Below are positions 1 through 6,776 of a stretch of 37,291 nucleotides of DNA, piece after piece (within the stretch, counting starts at the first letter, position 1; the number at the start of each line of letters is the position of its first letter). A model generated the notes under the pieces. It saw only the letters and a program-made list of their open reading frames with translations. It made no database searches and was not told the DNA's origin. The translations under genes were made by a program, and so were the position numbers. The stretch is from an uncultured Lachnospira sp. (GTDB lineage: Bacteria; Bacillota; Clostridia; Lachnospirales; Lachnospiraceae), in NCBI GenBank assembly GCA_946186125.1, contig CAMHLZ010000036.1, forward strand, positions 1-37,291. Reading direction: 5' to 3'.

Positions 1-24
1 TAGTTATCAATGTTCATATCTTTT

Positions 25-75
25 GTTGCTCACCAGCAACTTTTATAGTTTATCACAACTTCAAGTGCTTGTCAA
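25..75 (-). promoter_or_regulatory. Strong promoter P1 with transcript-start hairpin
   Basis: On the minus strand a -35 TTGACA (70-75) and a -10 TAAACT (47-52) are separated by 17 bases. The -35 is preceded by GTTG and by A-rich DNA that resembles an UP element. A 6-bp hairpin (GTTGCT/AGCAAC, 25-40) begins at the expected transcription start. It lies downstream of tRNA-Ser, so it must drive a gene left of the window, probably another tRNA or rRNA gene (inference). Confidence 0.75.
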
Positions 76-113
76 CAACTTTTTGCAAAAACTTTTTTGA
101 AGTCTTTACAGAG

Positions 114-199
114 CGGAGAGGGTGGGATTCGAACCCACGTGCCCTTGCGGACAAACGGTTTTCAAGACCGCCTCGTTATGACCACTTCGATACCTCTCC
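114..199 (-). tRNA. tRNA-Ser (anticodon UGA)
   Basis: An 86-nt serine tRNA decoding UCA and related codons. The minus strand folds into a full cloverleaf: 7-bp acceptor GGAGAGG/CCTCTCC, D stem TCG/CGA, anticodon stem GCGGT/ACCGT with loop CTTGAAA and anticodon TGA (162-164), a long class II variable arm TGTCC-GCAA-GGGCA, and T arm GTGGG-TTCGAAT-CCCAC. The long variable arm is the hallmark of tRNA-Ser. The discriminator is G, and the bases that follow are CTC, so CCA is not encoded and must be added after transcription. Two tandem promoters lie directly upstream and a third directly downstream. Confidence 0.97.
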
Positions 200-210
200 A
201 GGTCGTCTTT

Positions 211-259
211 CTTTGTCAGCGACAAGATTTATTATATCATTCATTTTTTATCTTGTCAA
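211..259 (-). promoter_or_regulatory. Strong promoter P2 of tRNA-Ser with transcript-start hairpin
   Basis: Minus-strand consensus promoter: -35 TTGACA (254-259), 17-base spacer, -10 TATAAT (231-236), with an A-rich tract upstream of the -35. A short hairpin (TTGTC/GACAA, 213-225) sits at the predicted start near 224. The tRNA-Ser 5' end is about 25 bases further on, so this is its proximal promoter. Confidence 0.85.
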
Positions 260-286
260 CAACTTTTTTATTTTTTTTGTTTTTTA

Positions 287-342
287 TTTCGTCACTCATC
301 AGCGACGAAATTTAGTATATCATTACTCATTACATATGTCAA
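287..342 (-). promoter_or_regulatory. Strong promoter P3, distal promoter of tRNA-Ser, with transcript-start hairpin
   Basis: Minus-strand -35 TTGACA (337-342), 17-base spacer, -10 TATACT (314-319), again preceded by GTTG and an A/T tract. A 7-bp hairpin TTTCGTC/GACGAAA (287-310) covers the expected start near 307. It is arranged in tandem with P2, as is usual for stable-RNA genes. Confidence 0.82.
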
Positions 343-360
343 CAACTTTTTTTATTTTTT

Positions 361-653
361 TTATTCTTTGTTTATATTCACAGCTGATTACAGATAATAA
401 AGGGAAGCATTTGCATCCCAGGCTATTGGGCCTCGGCACAAATTACCGGTGGAAACATCACATATCATTATAATTTCTACGTACTATTTTTCCTTTTTTG
501 AGTTTTTAGTTCGCAGCCGGCTAAACTCTTCTGTGTAACATATTTCATTTTCGGTTCGTAACCAGCTTCGCTCGGCTATGTATTTTGCAATTATTTATCA
601 TATCTTATATCCCCGCTCAAACACATAACAGCTTTTCACGATTACTCAATCAA
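361..653. other. Intergenic stretch without a recognisable gene
   Basis: AT-rich spacer between the tRNA promoters and the inverted-repeat elements. Reading frames across it lack ribosome binding sites and recognisable protein sequence. Small GC-rich patches (an AGCCGGCT palindrome near 516-523, a CGGTTCG patch near 553-559) interrupt the AT-rich background and may be relics of small repeats. I see no confident gene, terminator or promoter in it. Confidence 0.6.
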
Positions 654-740
654 AAAAGGCAGACGTATTTTTCCCACCCCGAAACTTAGATCAAAAATCT
701 AACCATCGGAGTTCACTTCAATTCACTACGTCTACCTTTT
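654..740. repeat. 87-bp inverted-repeat element with internal hairpin
   Basis: The 14-base ends, AAAAGGCAGACGTA (654-667) and TACGTCTACCTTTT (727-740), are inverted copies with one mismatch. Inside lies a 6-bp hairpin TTAGAT/ATCTAA near 687-703. It may be a small non-autonomous element or a structured RNA; it encodes no protein. No other copy is visible in this window. Confidence 0.45.
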
Positions 741-766
741 CATCAAACATTCTGCGTATTTAGTCT

Positions 767-928
767 AGTATAGTCGTTTTAAATTAACCCTACCTTATAT
801 TTTGGATATGATTTCACTCTGCAAGGCAGAGGAATGAGGCGTAGCCGGTGGCTACGTCGATTGACGTGGGCGTCGCAGATGGAATCATAGGCAAATATAA
901 AGTGGGTGTATTTAAAAACGACTATACT
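767..928. mobile_element. MITE-like element, 162 bp, with long terminal inverted repeats
   Basis: The ends are near-perfect inverted copies beginning AGTATAGTCGTTTT. The similarity continues imperfectly for about 55 bases on each side (767-822 against 875-928). The centre adds hairpins CTCTG/CAGAG (817-831), CGTAGCC/GGCTACG (840-856) and GACG/CGTC (863-874). There is no open reading frame. Long terminal inverted repeats without a transposase are typical of a miniature inverted-repeat transposable element. No clear target-site duplication is visible. It lies 16 bases beyond the ispD stop codon and could end or stabilise that operon transcript. Confidence 0.7.
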
Positions 929-944
929 GGTTATTTTCCAACAG

Positions 945-1622
945 CTACACCAAGAATTCTTTTATGTACTGTAAATCTTCAGGAGTTGTCACCTTAATAT
1001 TCTCATACTCTCCCATGATTACTTTTACCGGAATATTCGAATATTTCTCCATTACCATAGAATCATCAGTTATTCCAATTGTGGAACTCTCATACATTTT
1101 CTCATATGCTTCTGTAAGTGTTTTTTTCTCAAATGCCTGTGGTGTCTGAATCTGCCACATTGAATTTCTGTCAGGTGTGTTTGCAACATTACCTTCGCTA
1201 TCTGTAATTTTAATAGTATCTTTTACCGGCACTCCAAGTATGCAGGCTTTATATTCACGGACAGCTGATGCAATTTCACTGATTTTCGCTGATGAAATGC
1301 AAGGACGAGCTCCATCATGTATTAGAACATATTCCGACTTGTGTGACGCTTTTATGCCATTGTACGACGAATCAAAGCGTTCTTTTCCACCCGCTACTAT
1401 ATTTATCACTTTTTTTAAGCCATACTTTATAACTATTTCGTTCTTTACATATTCTATGTCATTTTTCCCGCATACAATAACAATCTCATCTACAGTACTG
1501 TCTTCAAATGCTTTTATCGTGTAATAAAGTATTGGTTTATCATTTATTTCTATATATTGTTTTGCCATCTTCCGGTTCATTCTTTTTCCAACACCGGCCG
1601 CTAATATTACTGCTGTAACCAT
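945..1622 (-). CDS. ispD: 2-C-methyl-D-erythritol 4-phosphate cytidylyltransferase
   Basis: Cytosolic enzyme of the non-mevalonate (MEP) isoprenoid pathway; it joins CTP and methylerythritol phosphate to form CDP-ME. The N-terminus carries the nucleotide-binding signature AVILAAGVGKRM. The middle has HDGARP and GVPVKDTIK, and the C-terminal part has TPQAF and ITDDS, all typical of IspD. The length (about 225 aa) is normal. I prefer the ATG at 1622, which places MVTAVILAAG at the start as in the family; an upstream ATG at 1640 would add six residues without a better ribosome binding site. It is the last gene of the long t6A operon, about 50 bases after tsaD, and is followed by the MITE-like element. 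Confidence 0.93.
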   Translation of the reverse strand: MVTAVILAAGVGKRMNRKMAKQYIEINDKPILYYTIKAFEDSTVDEIVIVCGKNDIEYVKNEIVIKYGLKKVINIVAGGKERFDSSYNGIKASHKSEYVLIHDGARPCISSAKISEIASAVREYKACILGVPVKDTIKITDSEGNVANTPDRNSMWQIQTPQAFEKKTLTEAYEKMYESSTIGITDDSMVMEKYSNIPVKVIMGEYENIKVTTPEDLQYIKEFLV

Positions 1623-1672
1623 ATGTTCACACTTTCCCATATTTTTCTGTGACGTAACTTTATATATTCTTT

Positions 1673-2698
1673 CTATGTAAGTTTCAATCCGGGAACTGCG
1701 TTCAAGTCCATTCCTGACCTTACACCGCTTATATAATCATAATATGCCGCAACTCCTATCATTGCCGCATTGTCTGTGCAATATATCGGCGACGGATAAA
1801 ATATGTCTATGCCATTTTTTTCACATTCTTCCTTCATAGTCGCACGTAAAGCCGAATTTGACGCAACTCCACCTGCCAGGGCGAGTTTTAAATATCCCGT
1901 TTCTTTAGCTGCTTTAACAGCTCTTGATACAAGCACATCAACGACTGATTGTTGAAATGAAGCAGCAATATCTTCAGTGACAATAGTTTCTCCCTTCATT
2001 TTGGTCGAATTTATGTAGTTCAAAACCGCCGACTTCAACCCGCTGAAGCTAAAATCGTATGGAGATTTTTCTATAGATGCTCTTGGAAATTCAATTGCAT
2101 GCGGATTGCCTTTTTTTGCTGCTTTATCAATCTTTGGCCCCCCCGGGTATCCTAGCCCAATTGCTCTTGCTACTTTATCAAATGCTTCACCTGCAGCATC
2201 ATCTCTGGTTCTGCCTATAACTTCATATTTTCCGTAATCATGAACAATTACTAAATGTGTATGGCCTCCCGATGCAACAAGGCATACGAAAGGTGGCTTT
2301 AATTCCTTATTCTCTATGTAAACCGCTGATATATGTCCTTTAATATGGTGTACACCAATTAACGGTTTGCCTGTTGCAAGGCTTATACCTTTTGCACACG
2401 AAACACCCACTAAAAGCGCGCCCACAAGTCCCGGACCATAGGTTACGCCAATTGCATCTATATCATTTAATTTAATCCCGGCATCTTTTAAAGCCTGTTC
2501 AATAACGGGATTAATATTCTCCATATGTTTTCTTGACGCTATCTCAGGAACAACTCCACCATACAATGTGTGTATATCTATCTGCGACGATATAACATTA
2601 GACAGAACTTCCCTGCCGTCAGTTACAACTGCTGCAGCTGTTTCATCACAAGAACTTTCTATTGCAAGAATCTTTACTGTTTTATCATTCATAATCAC
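1673..2698 (-). CDS. tsaD: tRNA N6-adenosine threonylcarbamoyltransferase TsaD
   Basis: Catalytic subunit that transfers threonylcarbamoyl to A37 of ANN-decoding tRNAs, working with TsaB and TsaE (both encoded upstream in the same operon). The ASKHA ATPase fold is shown by AIESSCDET near residue 12, the metal-binding HxxxH at about 118-122 (HHIKGH), ASGGHTH, GGVASNS and the C-terminal CTDNAAMIG with the metal-binding aspartate. The 341-aa length is normal. The start is ambiguous: GTG at 2698 lies six bases after GAGG, while the ATG at 2692 overlaps the stop of the upstream gene. Either way it is translationally coupled to that gene. Confidence 0.96.
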   Translation of the reverse strand: MIMNDKTVKILAIESSCDETAAAVVTDGREVLSNVISSQIDIHTLYGGVVPEIASRKHMENINPVIEQALKDAGIKLNDIDAIGVTYGPGLVGALLVGVSCAKGISLATGKPLIGVHHIKGHISAVYIENKELKPPFVCLVASGGHTHLVIVHDYGKYEVIGRTRDDAAGEAFDKVARAIGLGYPGGPKIDKAAKKGNPHAIEFPRASIEKSPYDFSFSGLKSAVLNYINSTKMKGETIVTEDIAASFQQSVVDVLVSRAVKAAKETGYLKLALAGGVASNSALRATMKEECEKNGIDIFYPSPIYCTDNAAMIGVAAYYDYISGVRSGMDLNAVPGLKLT

Positions 2699-3272
2699 TT
2701 TCTTCCTCTTCTACGATTTCCCAATATACAATCTTCCATTTACCATCAATTGATTTTCTTAGTACATATCTCTCCGGCACCCTGGTTGCACCTTCTTTGC
2801 CTTTTGTAAAATATATACAATTTACAAAAGCATAATCTTCATCCTTAAAAGTCTTATATTCTATATCCACGCTGCTTTGAATGACATATGTAGAAATCAC
2901 TTTTTTTGTTTTTTTATAATTTTCTATATCTTCTTTTAAATTACTATAATATTCATCAAAGCTATTATGACCTTTTAATTCATCGTCCATAAGCTTCTGT
3001 GCCTGTTCAGCCAGTTGCTTTAGCTCGTCTTCATTATATTTTTCTTTGTAGTAGCATGAAATAATTCTGCTATACAACTTTACGACTTCTCTCGGTGTCT
3101 TAGGATAAGATGCATCTAAATCCCTGGTAATCAGTTTGCTTACTTCTCCCGCTTCCTTTTCCGGATGTTCACCGGGCTTCGAGGTGTTTTTGCTCGAAAT
3201 ATAGAATGCATATATCACAAATATTGCCGCGAGCGACAATAAGATAACCAATTTTTTCATCTTACTTCCCAT
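2685..3272 (-). CDS. Membrane-anchored extracytoplasmic protein of unknown function
   Basis: About 195 aa. The N-terminus [20 protein letters not shown] is a signal anchor (a short basic stretch, then a hydrophobic helix to about residue 23) with no lipobox cysteine, so the remainder should lie outside the membrane. The exported part has a helical region with a [19 protein letters not shown] segment, then a beta-rich C-terminal part ending in a KWKIVYWEI strand, reminiscent of NTF2/SnoaL-like folds (inference). It resembles an uncharacterised family common in Lachnospiraceae (possibly DUF6715; not verified). The ATG at 3272 is chosen because AGGAGG lies six bases upstream. It overlaps the start of tsaD and lies downstream of rnz. 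Confidence 0.8.
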   Translation of the reverse strand: MGSKMKKLVILLSLAAIFVIYAFYISSKNTSKPGEHPEKEAGEVSKLITRDLDASYPKTPREVVKLYSRIISCYYKEKYNEDELKQLAEQAQKLMDDELKGHNSFDEYYSNLKEDIENYKKTKKVISTYVIQSSVDIEYKTFKDEDYAFVNCIYFTKGKEGATRVPERYVLRKSIDGKWKIVYWEIVEEEESDYE

Positions 3273-3288
3273 AGTGCACCTCCTTTTT

Positions 3289-4197
3289 TTATTCTGTAAA
3301 TCCAATCTCTACTGATTTACCATCCTTTCCCGGAATCGAATTAGGGAAAATTTTTCTTACATCTTTCATATAATCTTCCGGACGGATTAATGACGGACTG
3401 AAATGCGTAAGCCACATTTCCTTTACACATGCATTTTTCGCCAGATTTGCAGCTTCGTAAAATGTCATATGTTTATATTCTTTTGCCTTTGATTCTTTAC
3501 CTTTTTCACCATACATTCCTTCACAGATAAACAAATCCGCATCTTTTGCTGACTTTTCGATTAACGGTGTTGGTCTTGAATCTGTACAATAAGTAACCTT
3601 TATTCCTTTTCGTTCAGGTCCCATAACCATCTCAGGCAAATATTCGTTATTATCATACATAACTTTTTCACCTTTTTGAAGCTGATTCCAGCATTCTTTA
3701 GGAATATTAAGTTTAACAGCCTTTTCTACATCAAACTTTCCCGCACGTTTAATAATAATGTTATATCCATAGCATACCACGTTATGATTTACTTTAAAAG
3801 CCTCAATAATGTAGCCTTTATTTTCAATCACCGCTGTCTGCTCCGTAATTTCTATAAATTTTATAGGAAACGGGAGCTCCGGTGCTATTATTCTTAACGA
3901 GTTTACCACTTTTTCAAGTCCCTTTGGTCCTATAAGTGTAAGCGGTTCTGTACGCTCGGCGTTTCCCATCGTAAGCAAAAGCCCCGGAAGACCGCTTATA
4001 TGATCTGCATGATAATGTGTAAAACAAATCGTATCTATCGGCTTAAAAGTCCAGCCTTTTTCCTTAATGGCAATCTGAGTTCCTTCACCGCAGTCTATTA
4101 GCAGACTACTGCCATTATATCTGGTTAATAAAGCTGTAAGCCATCTTTTTGGAAGTGGCATCATCCCACCTGTACCTAACAAACATAAATCTAACAT
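3289..4197 (-). CDS. rnz: Ribonuclease Z (tRNA 3' endonuclease)
   Basis: Metallo-beta-lactamase-fold nuclease that cuts the 3' trailer from tRNA precursors lacking encoded CCA; the tRNA-Ser in this window is such a tRNA. The zinc motif FTHYHADH has H61, H63, D65 and H66. Further ligands are expected in VNHNVVC, CTDSRP and the C-terminal LTHFSPS. The length of about 302 aa fits the short RNase Z form. The ATG at 4197 follows GAGGTAACG and gives the family N-terminus MLDLCLLGTGG; a longer reading frame upstream has no supporting site. It sits inside the t6A operon, linking tRNA processing and modification. Confidence 0.94.
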   Translation of the reverse strand: MLDLCLLGTGGMMPLPKRWLTALLTRYNGSSLLIDCGEGTQIAIKEKGWTFKPIDTICFTHYHADHISGLPGLLLTMGNAERTEPLTLIGPKGLEKVVNSLRIIAPELPFPIKFIEITEQTAVIENKGYIIEAFKVNHNVVCYGYNIIIKRAGKFDVEKAVKLNIPKECWNQLQKGEKVMYDNNEYLPEMVMGPERKGIKVTYCTDSRPTPLIEKSAKDADLFICEGMYGEKGKESKAKEYKHMTFYEAANLAKNACVKEMWLTHFSPSLIRPEDYMKDVRKIFPNSIPGKDGKSVEIGFTE

Positions 4198-4260
4198 CGT
4201 TACCTCAAATCTGTGTATGCACTCACCATAACCGGATTGCGCACACACAGACAAACCGGT

Positions 4261-4506
4261 CTATATAATTTCAGTTTTTTCTTTCTTTATTACTTTAATA
4301 TTGCAAAGCGAAACTACTTCATCATAACATTTTTCGCATAAATCAGCCGAATGTATTTCTCCATCTTTATTCGAAAAAAAACCCCATTCATACTCAAACG
4401 AAAATACACCTTCCATAACAATACCGTCTTTTACATGTATTTTCTTACCACATCTGTCACAAAACATTTCCTTAACTAACTGACTATTGCTTTGTTTTTT
4501 TTTCAT
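4261..4506 (-). CDS. Small zinc-ribbon-like protein of unknown function
   Basis: 81 aa, cytosolic. Two cysteine pairs, CDRC (16-19) and CEKC (57-60), are spaced about 37 residues apart and probably bind one zinc. Between them is an acidic, aromatic stretch (EGVFSFEYEWGFFS), and the C-terminus is basic. I do not recognise the family. The ribosome binding site GAAAGGG lies inside a perfect 8-bp inverted repeat (4507-4535), and a TATAAT lies just upstream, suggesting this gene has its own regulated start within the operon. It is flanked by rimI upstream and rnz downstream. Confidence 0.75.
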   Translation of the reverse strand: MKKKQSNSQLVKEMFCDRCGKKIHVKDGIVMEGVFSFEYEWGFFSNKDGEIHSADLCEKCYDEVVSLCNIKVIKKEKTEII

Positions 4507-4535
4507 ATGAACACCCTTTCTTTATCCGTGTTCAT
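4507..4535. promoter_or_regulatory. Inverted repeat over the leader and ribosome binding site of the zinc-ribbon gene
   Basis: ATGAACAC and GTGTTCAT form perfect 8-bp arms around a 13-base loop. On the minus strand the 3' arm ends directly at the start codon, and the Shine-Dalgarno GAAAGG is in the loop and edge of the arm. A -10-like TATAAT lies at 4538-4543 and would start transcription near 4531, so the repeat could be a DNA operator or an RNA hairpin controlling translation. No convincing -35 is present. Confidence 0.5.
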
Positions 4536-4563
4536 TTATTATAAAATAAATATCCGGGTAATC

Positions 4564-5004
4564 CTAGTGGTAATATTTCCACATTATCATCGCGTCTTCA
4601 TCCGGACTGTCATAAAATCCCGGCCGTATTCCGGCTGATTCAAATCCAAACTTTTCATAAAGATGTATTGCCGCCTCATTACTCACTCTTACCTCAAGTG
4701 TCATATCCTTAATACCTATTGTCTCTGCTTTATTTATCAGATATTCAATCATACCTGATGCTATCCCTTTACCACGATAATCCTTATCTACTACAACATT
4801 GGTAATATCTCCCTCATCGCAGACTTTATACATTCCTGCGTATCCGACAACTGCATCGTCAACTATTGCACTTATAAATAGCGCCATCTTGTTATCAACT
4901 TCTTTTAAAAGTGAATCATAAGACCATGGATGAGCAAAATTTTCTTTTTCAAGATTTGCAATTCTTTCACAATCTTCTTTAGTCATTTTCCTGAACTTAA
5001 GCAT
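4564..5004 (-). CDS. rimI: Ribosomal-protein-alanine N-acetyltransferase RimI
   Basis: GNAT-family acetyltransferase; family members acetylate the N-terminal alanine of ribosomal protein S18. The fold is recognisable from ENFAHPWSYD at the N-terminus, the acetyl-CoA loop DKDYRGKGIASGMIE, EVRVSNEAAIHLYEKFGF, and YYDSP-like GFYDSPDEDAMIM near the end. The length of about 146 aa is typical. The ATG at 5004 overlaps the tsaB stop by eight bases and gives the family start MLKFRKMT; the longer open frame upstream is simply read-through of tsaB in another frame. The tsaB-rimI adjacency is conserved in many Firmicutes. Confidence 0.93.
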   Translation of the reverse strand: MLKFRKMTKEDCERIANLEKENFAHPWSYDSLLKEVDNKMALFISAIVDDAVVGYAGMYKVCDEGDITNVVVDKDYRGKGIASGMIEYLINKAETIGIKDMTLEVRVSNEAAIHLYEKFGFESAGIRPGFYDSPDEDAMIMWKYYH

Positions 5005-5704
5005 TTTCTTTTTCCCGTCTCTCTCTCTCCGCCTGTGACAAACGAAGATAATCCGGTACGTGTTCTGCTGCGGATTCAGTTTTTCCATCAAGCAGATATT
5101 CTTTTCCAAGCATTGCCACGGCGGCTCCACGCTGTCTGTTCATATGCGCCGGTGCAAACCTGTATGTAGATTTTCCTATTTGTGTAATTGTATCCTTAAA
5201 TACCGGAATACCGTCACCCACAAAAACAATATCTTTATCGTAGCTTTCTATTTTTTCCAACAATTCATCTATACTTATGGCAGATTGCTCAATATCAGTT
5301 ATAATTTTACCATTTTTTTCAAAATGATATAATCCTGTGTATACCTGATTACGTCTTGCATCCATTATCGGACATATATAATTATCTGTTCCCCATAAAT
5401 TATAAGCCATTGCCTCAAGCGTAGGCACATGAATCAGCGGTATGCTAAGAGCAAGCCCTATTCCTTTTGCACTGGCCGAACCTATTCTAAGCCCTGTAAA
5501 AGAACCCGGACCGGATGATACCGCAATAGCATCAAGCATGTCCGGACGTATTTCCGTCATATCCAAAATCTCTTCTATCATCGGCATAAGTGTCTGTGAA
5601 TGCGTCTTTTTATGATTGATATTATATTCTGCCGTAATGACATCATCCGTTAAAATCGCAACGCCGGCTACCAGCGATGATGTCTCAATCCCAAGTATCC
5701 TCAT
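4997..5704 (-). CDS. tsaB: tRNA threonylcarbamoyladenosine biosynthesis protein TsaB
   Basis: Non-catalytic paralogue of TsaD that forms the TsaB-TsaD-TsaE complex needed for t6A37. Family features: MRILGIETSS at the start, HSQTLMPMIEEIL, SSGPGSFTGLRIG near residues 63-75 and PIMDARRNQVYTGLY. The 235-aa length is normal. Its start overlaps the tsaE stop by one base (TAATG), and its end overlaps rimI, so the three genes are translationally coupled. Confidence 0.95.
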   Translation of the reverse strand: MRILGIETSSLVAGVAILTDDVITAEYNINHKKTHSQTLMPMIEEILDMTEIRPDMLDAIAVSSGPGSFTGLRIGSASAKGIGLALSIPLIHVPTLEAMAYNLWGTDNYICPIMDARRNQVYTGLYHFEKNGKIITDIEQSAISIDELLEKIESYDKDIVFVGDGIPVFKDTITQIGKSTYRFAPAHMNRQRGAAVAMLGKEYLLDGKTESAAEHVPDYLRLSQAERERREKENA

Positions 5705-6138
5705 TATTTTTTTCCTTTCTCAGCTATATTAATCTTTCTATAATCTAACCCTTTTTCCAAATCTTTTTCTATCACTATCCATATAACATTCTCCGGTAAT
5801 ATATCCTCTATTAACTCTGCCCATTCTATCAGACACACACCGTCACCAAAGAAATACTCTTCACATCCAATCTCATACATCTCATCACTGTCACTTATTC
5901 TGTAAACATCAAAGTGATATAATGGAAGTCTTCCTTCGTGATATTCATTTACAATAGTAAATGTAGGACTGCTCACATTCTCTTCAATATTAAGTCCCGC
6001 CGCAAATCCTTTTGTAAAAACAGTTTTGCCGACCCCCAGGTCTCCTTTAATACAATAAATCTGGCCTTTTTTTGCATTTTTTCCTATGTTGTATCCCATT
6101 TCACAGGTCTCTTTAGGAGAATTGGTTTCTATCATCAT
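5704..6138 (-). CDS. tsaE: tRNA threonylcarbamoyladenosine biosynthesis ATPase TsaE
   Basis: Small P-loop ATPase that supports turnover of the TsaB-TsaD complex. Walker A GDLGVGKT lies at about 33-40, followed by FTKGFAAGLNI, the SSPTFTIVNEY signature, the YHFDVYR motif and a CLIEWAE segment typical of TsaE. Length about 144 aa. Two adjacent ATG codons (6138 and 6135) are possible; an upstream start at 6162 would overlap the YcxB-like gene and is less likely. The ribosome binding site is weak, consistent with coupling to the upstream gene, whose stop is at 6141. Confidence 0.92.
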   Translation of the reverse strand: MMIETNSPKETCEMGYNIGKNAKKGQIYCIKGDLGVGKTVFTKGFAAGLNIEENVSSPTFTIVNEYHEGRLPLYHFDVYRISDSDEMYEIGCEEYFFGDGVCLIEWAELIEDILPENVIWIVIEKDLEKGLDYRKINIAEKGKK

Positions 6139-6140
6139 AA

Positions 6141-6623
6141 TTATAGTACTACCTTTCTGCATTCCGCATTTCTTTCAATCAATTCTTTCAACTCTTCCAT
6201 ATTCTCACCTACATCTTTTTTTGGAATAATAAATGCTCTTATGGGAGATGTATATATTGTAATAATATTCGCAGTACTTTCAATTTTCATAACCTCGTAC
6301 CAGTTACATACCGCCTTTTGCTCATTTATGCTGATTTCAATCCCATCATTGCTAAAATTATAGCTGATTGGATATTTAAAATTCTTTTTTATCTGCTTTC
6401 TTACTTTTATATAACATCCTATAGGTTCAATTACCGTAAACATTAATGCAAACAATATGACAAGCACTCTATTCGGTACTGTCAGTTTTTCCCAGAAAAT
6501 AAATCCTCCCACAGCAGACCCCAGGCTGAATATAACACCAAGAATCCCTGCTATGGTTCTGTAATTATGTTTAATTGTAAATTCATATAGTTCACTTGCA
6601 TTTATTTTCGTCGTTATCAGCAT
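6141..6623 (-). CDS. YcxB-like membrane protein
   Basis: 160 aa. Two close hydrophobic segments (about 24-45 and 50-72) are followed by a cytosolic beta-rich domain with NFSNDGIEISINEQKAV and a C-terminal PIRAFIIPKKD element. This layout matches the YcxB-like family, whose function is not known. It is the first gene of the t6A operon, directly after a strong promoter, and its stop lies two bases before the tsaE start. Nothing in the sequence indicates a tRNA-related role; the link may only be shared transcription. Confidence 0.8.
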   Translation of the reverse strand: MLITTKINASELYEFTIKHNYRTIAGILGVIFSLGSAVGGFIFWEKLTVPNRVLVILFALMFTVIEPIGCYIKVRKQIKKNFKYPISYNFSNDGIEISINEQKAVCNWYEVMKIESTANIITIYTSPIRAFIIPKKDVGENMEELKELIERNAECRKVVL

Positions 6624-6665
6624 TGTTATATCTTTTAATCCTTTCGTCTTTTTCCTCTCCGGTTG

Positions 6666-6694
6666 ATTATATCACATAGTTAAAACTTTGTAAA
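6666..6694 (-). promoter_or_regulatory. Promoter of the t6A operon
   Basis: Minus-strand -35 TTTACA (6689-6694), 17-base spacer ending TGTGA, and -10 TATAAT (6666-6671). It is back to back with the tex promoter and about 40 bases before the YcxB-like start codon. Confidence 0.8.
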
Positions 6695-6703
6695 ATGTAG
6701 GGA

Positions 6704-6732
6704 TAGACACTTTTTTTATTTTCTATTATAAT
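6704..6732 (+). promoter_or_regulatory. Promoter of tex
   Basis: -35 TAGACA (6704-6709), 17-base AT-rich spacer, -10 TATAAT (6727-6732). The predicted start near 6739 leaves a short leader before the AAGGAAGG ribosome binding site of tex. Confidence 0.75.
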
Positions 6733-6776
6733 TATACTGTTTGATTTATATTTCATTTTAAAAAGGAAGGTAACAA

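Noticed and set aside
287-310. CTGATGA...GAAA resembling a hammerhead ribozyme core
   Set aside because: The bases between cannot form stem II, and the sequence is better explained by the simple TTTCGTC/GACGAAA hairpin shared in position with the other two promoters.
70-345. Repeated GTCAACAAC units as a CRISPR-like array
   Set aside because: The repeats are promoter -35 regions with unequal spacing and different flanks; there are only three, and there are no cas genes.
69-473. A 134-codon plus-strand reading frame across the tRNA region
   Set aside because: It runs through the antisense of tRNA-Ser and its promoters, has no ribosome binding site, and encodes low-complexity Phe/Leu-rich sequence.
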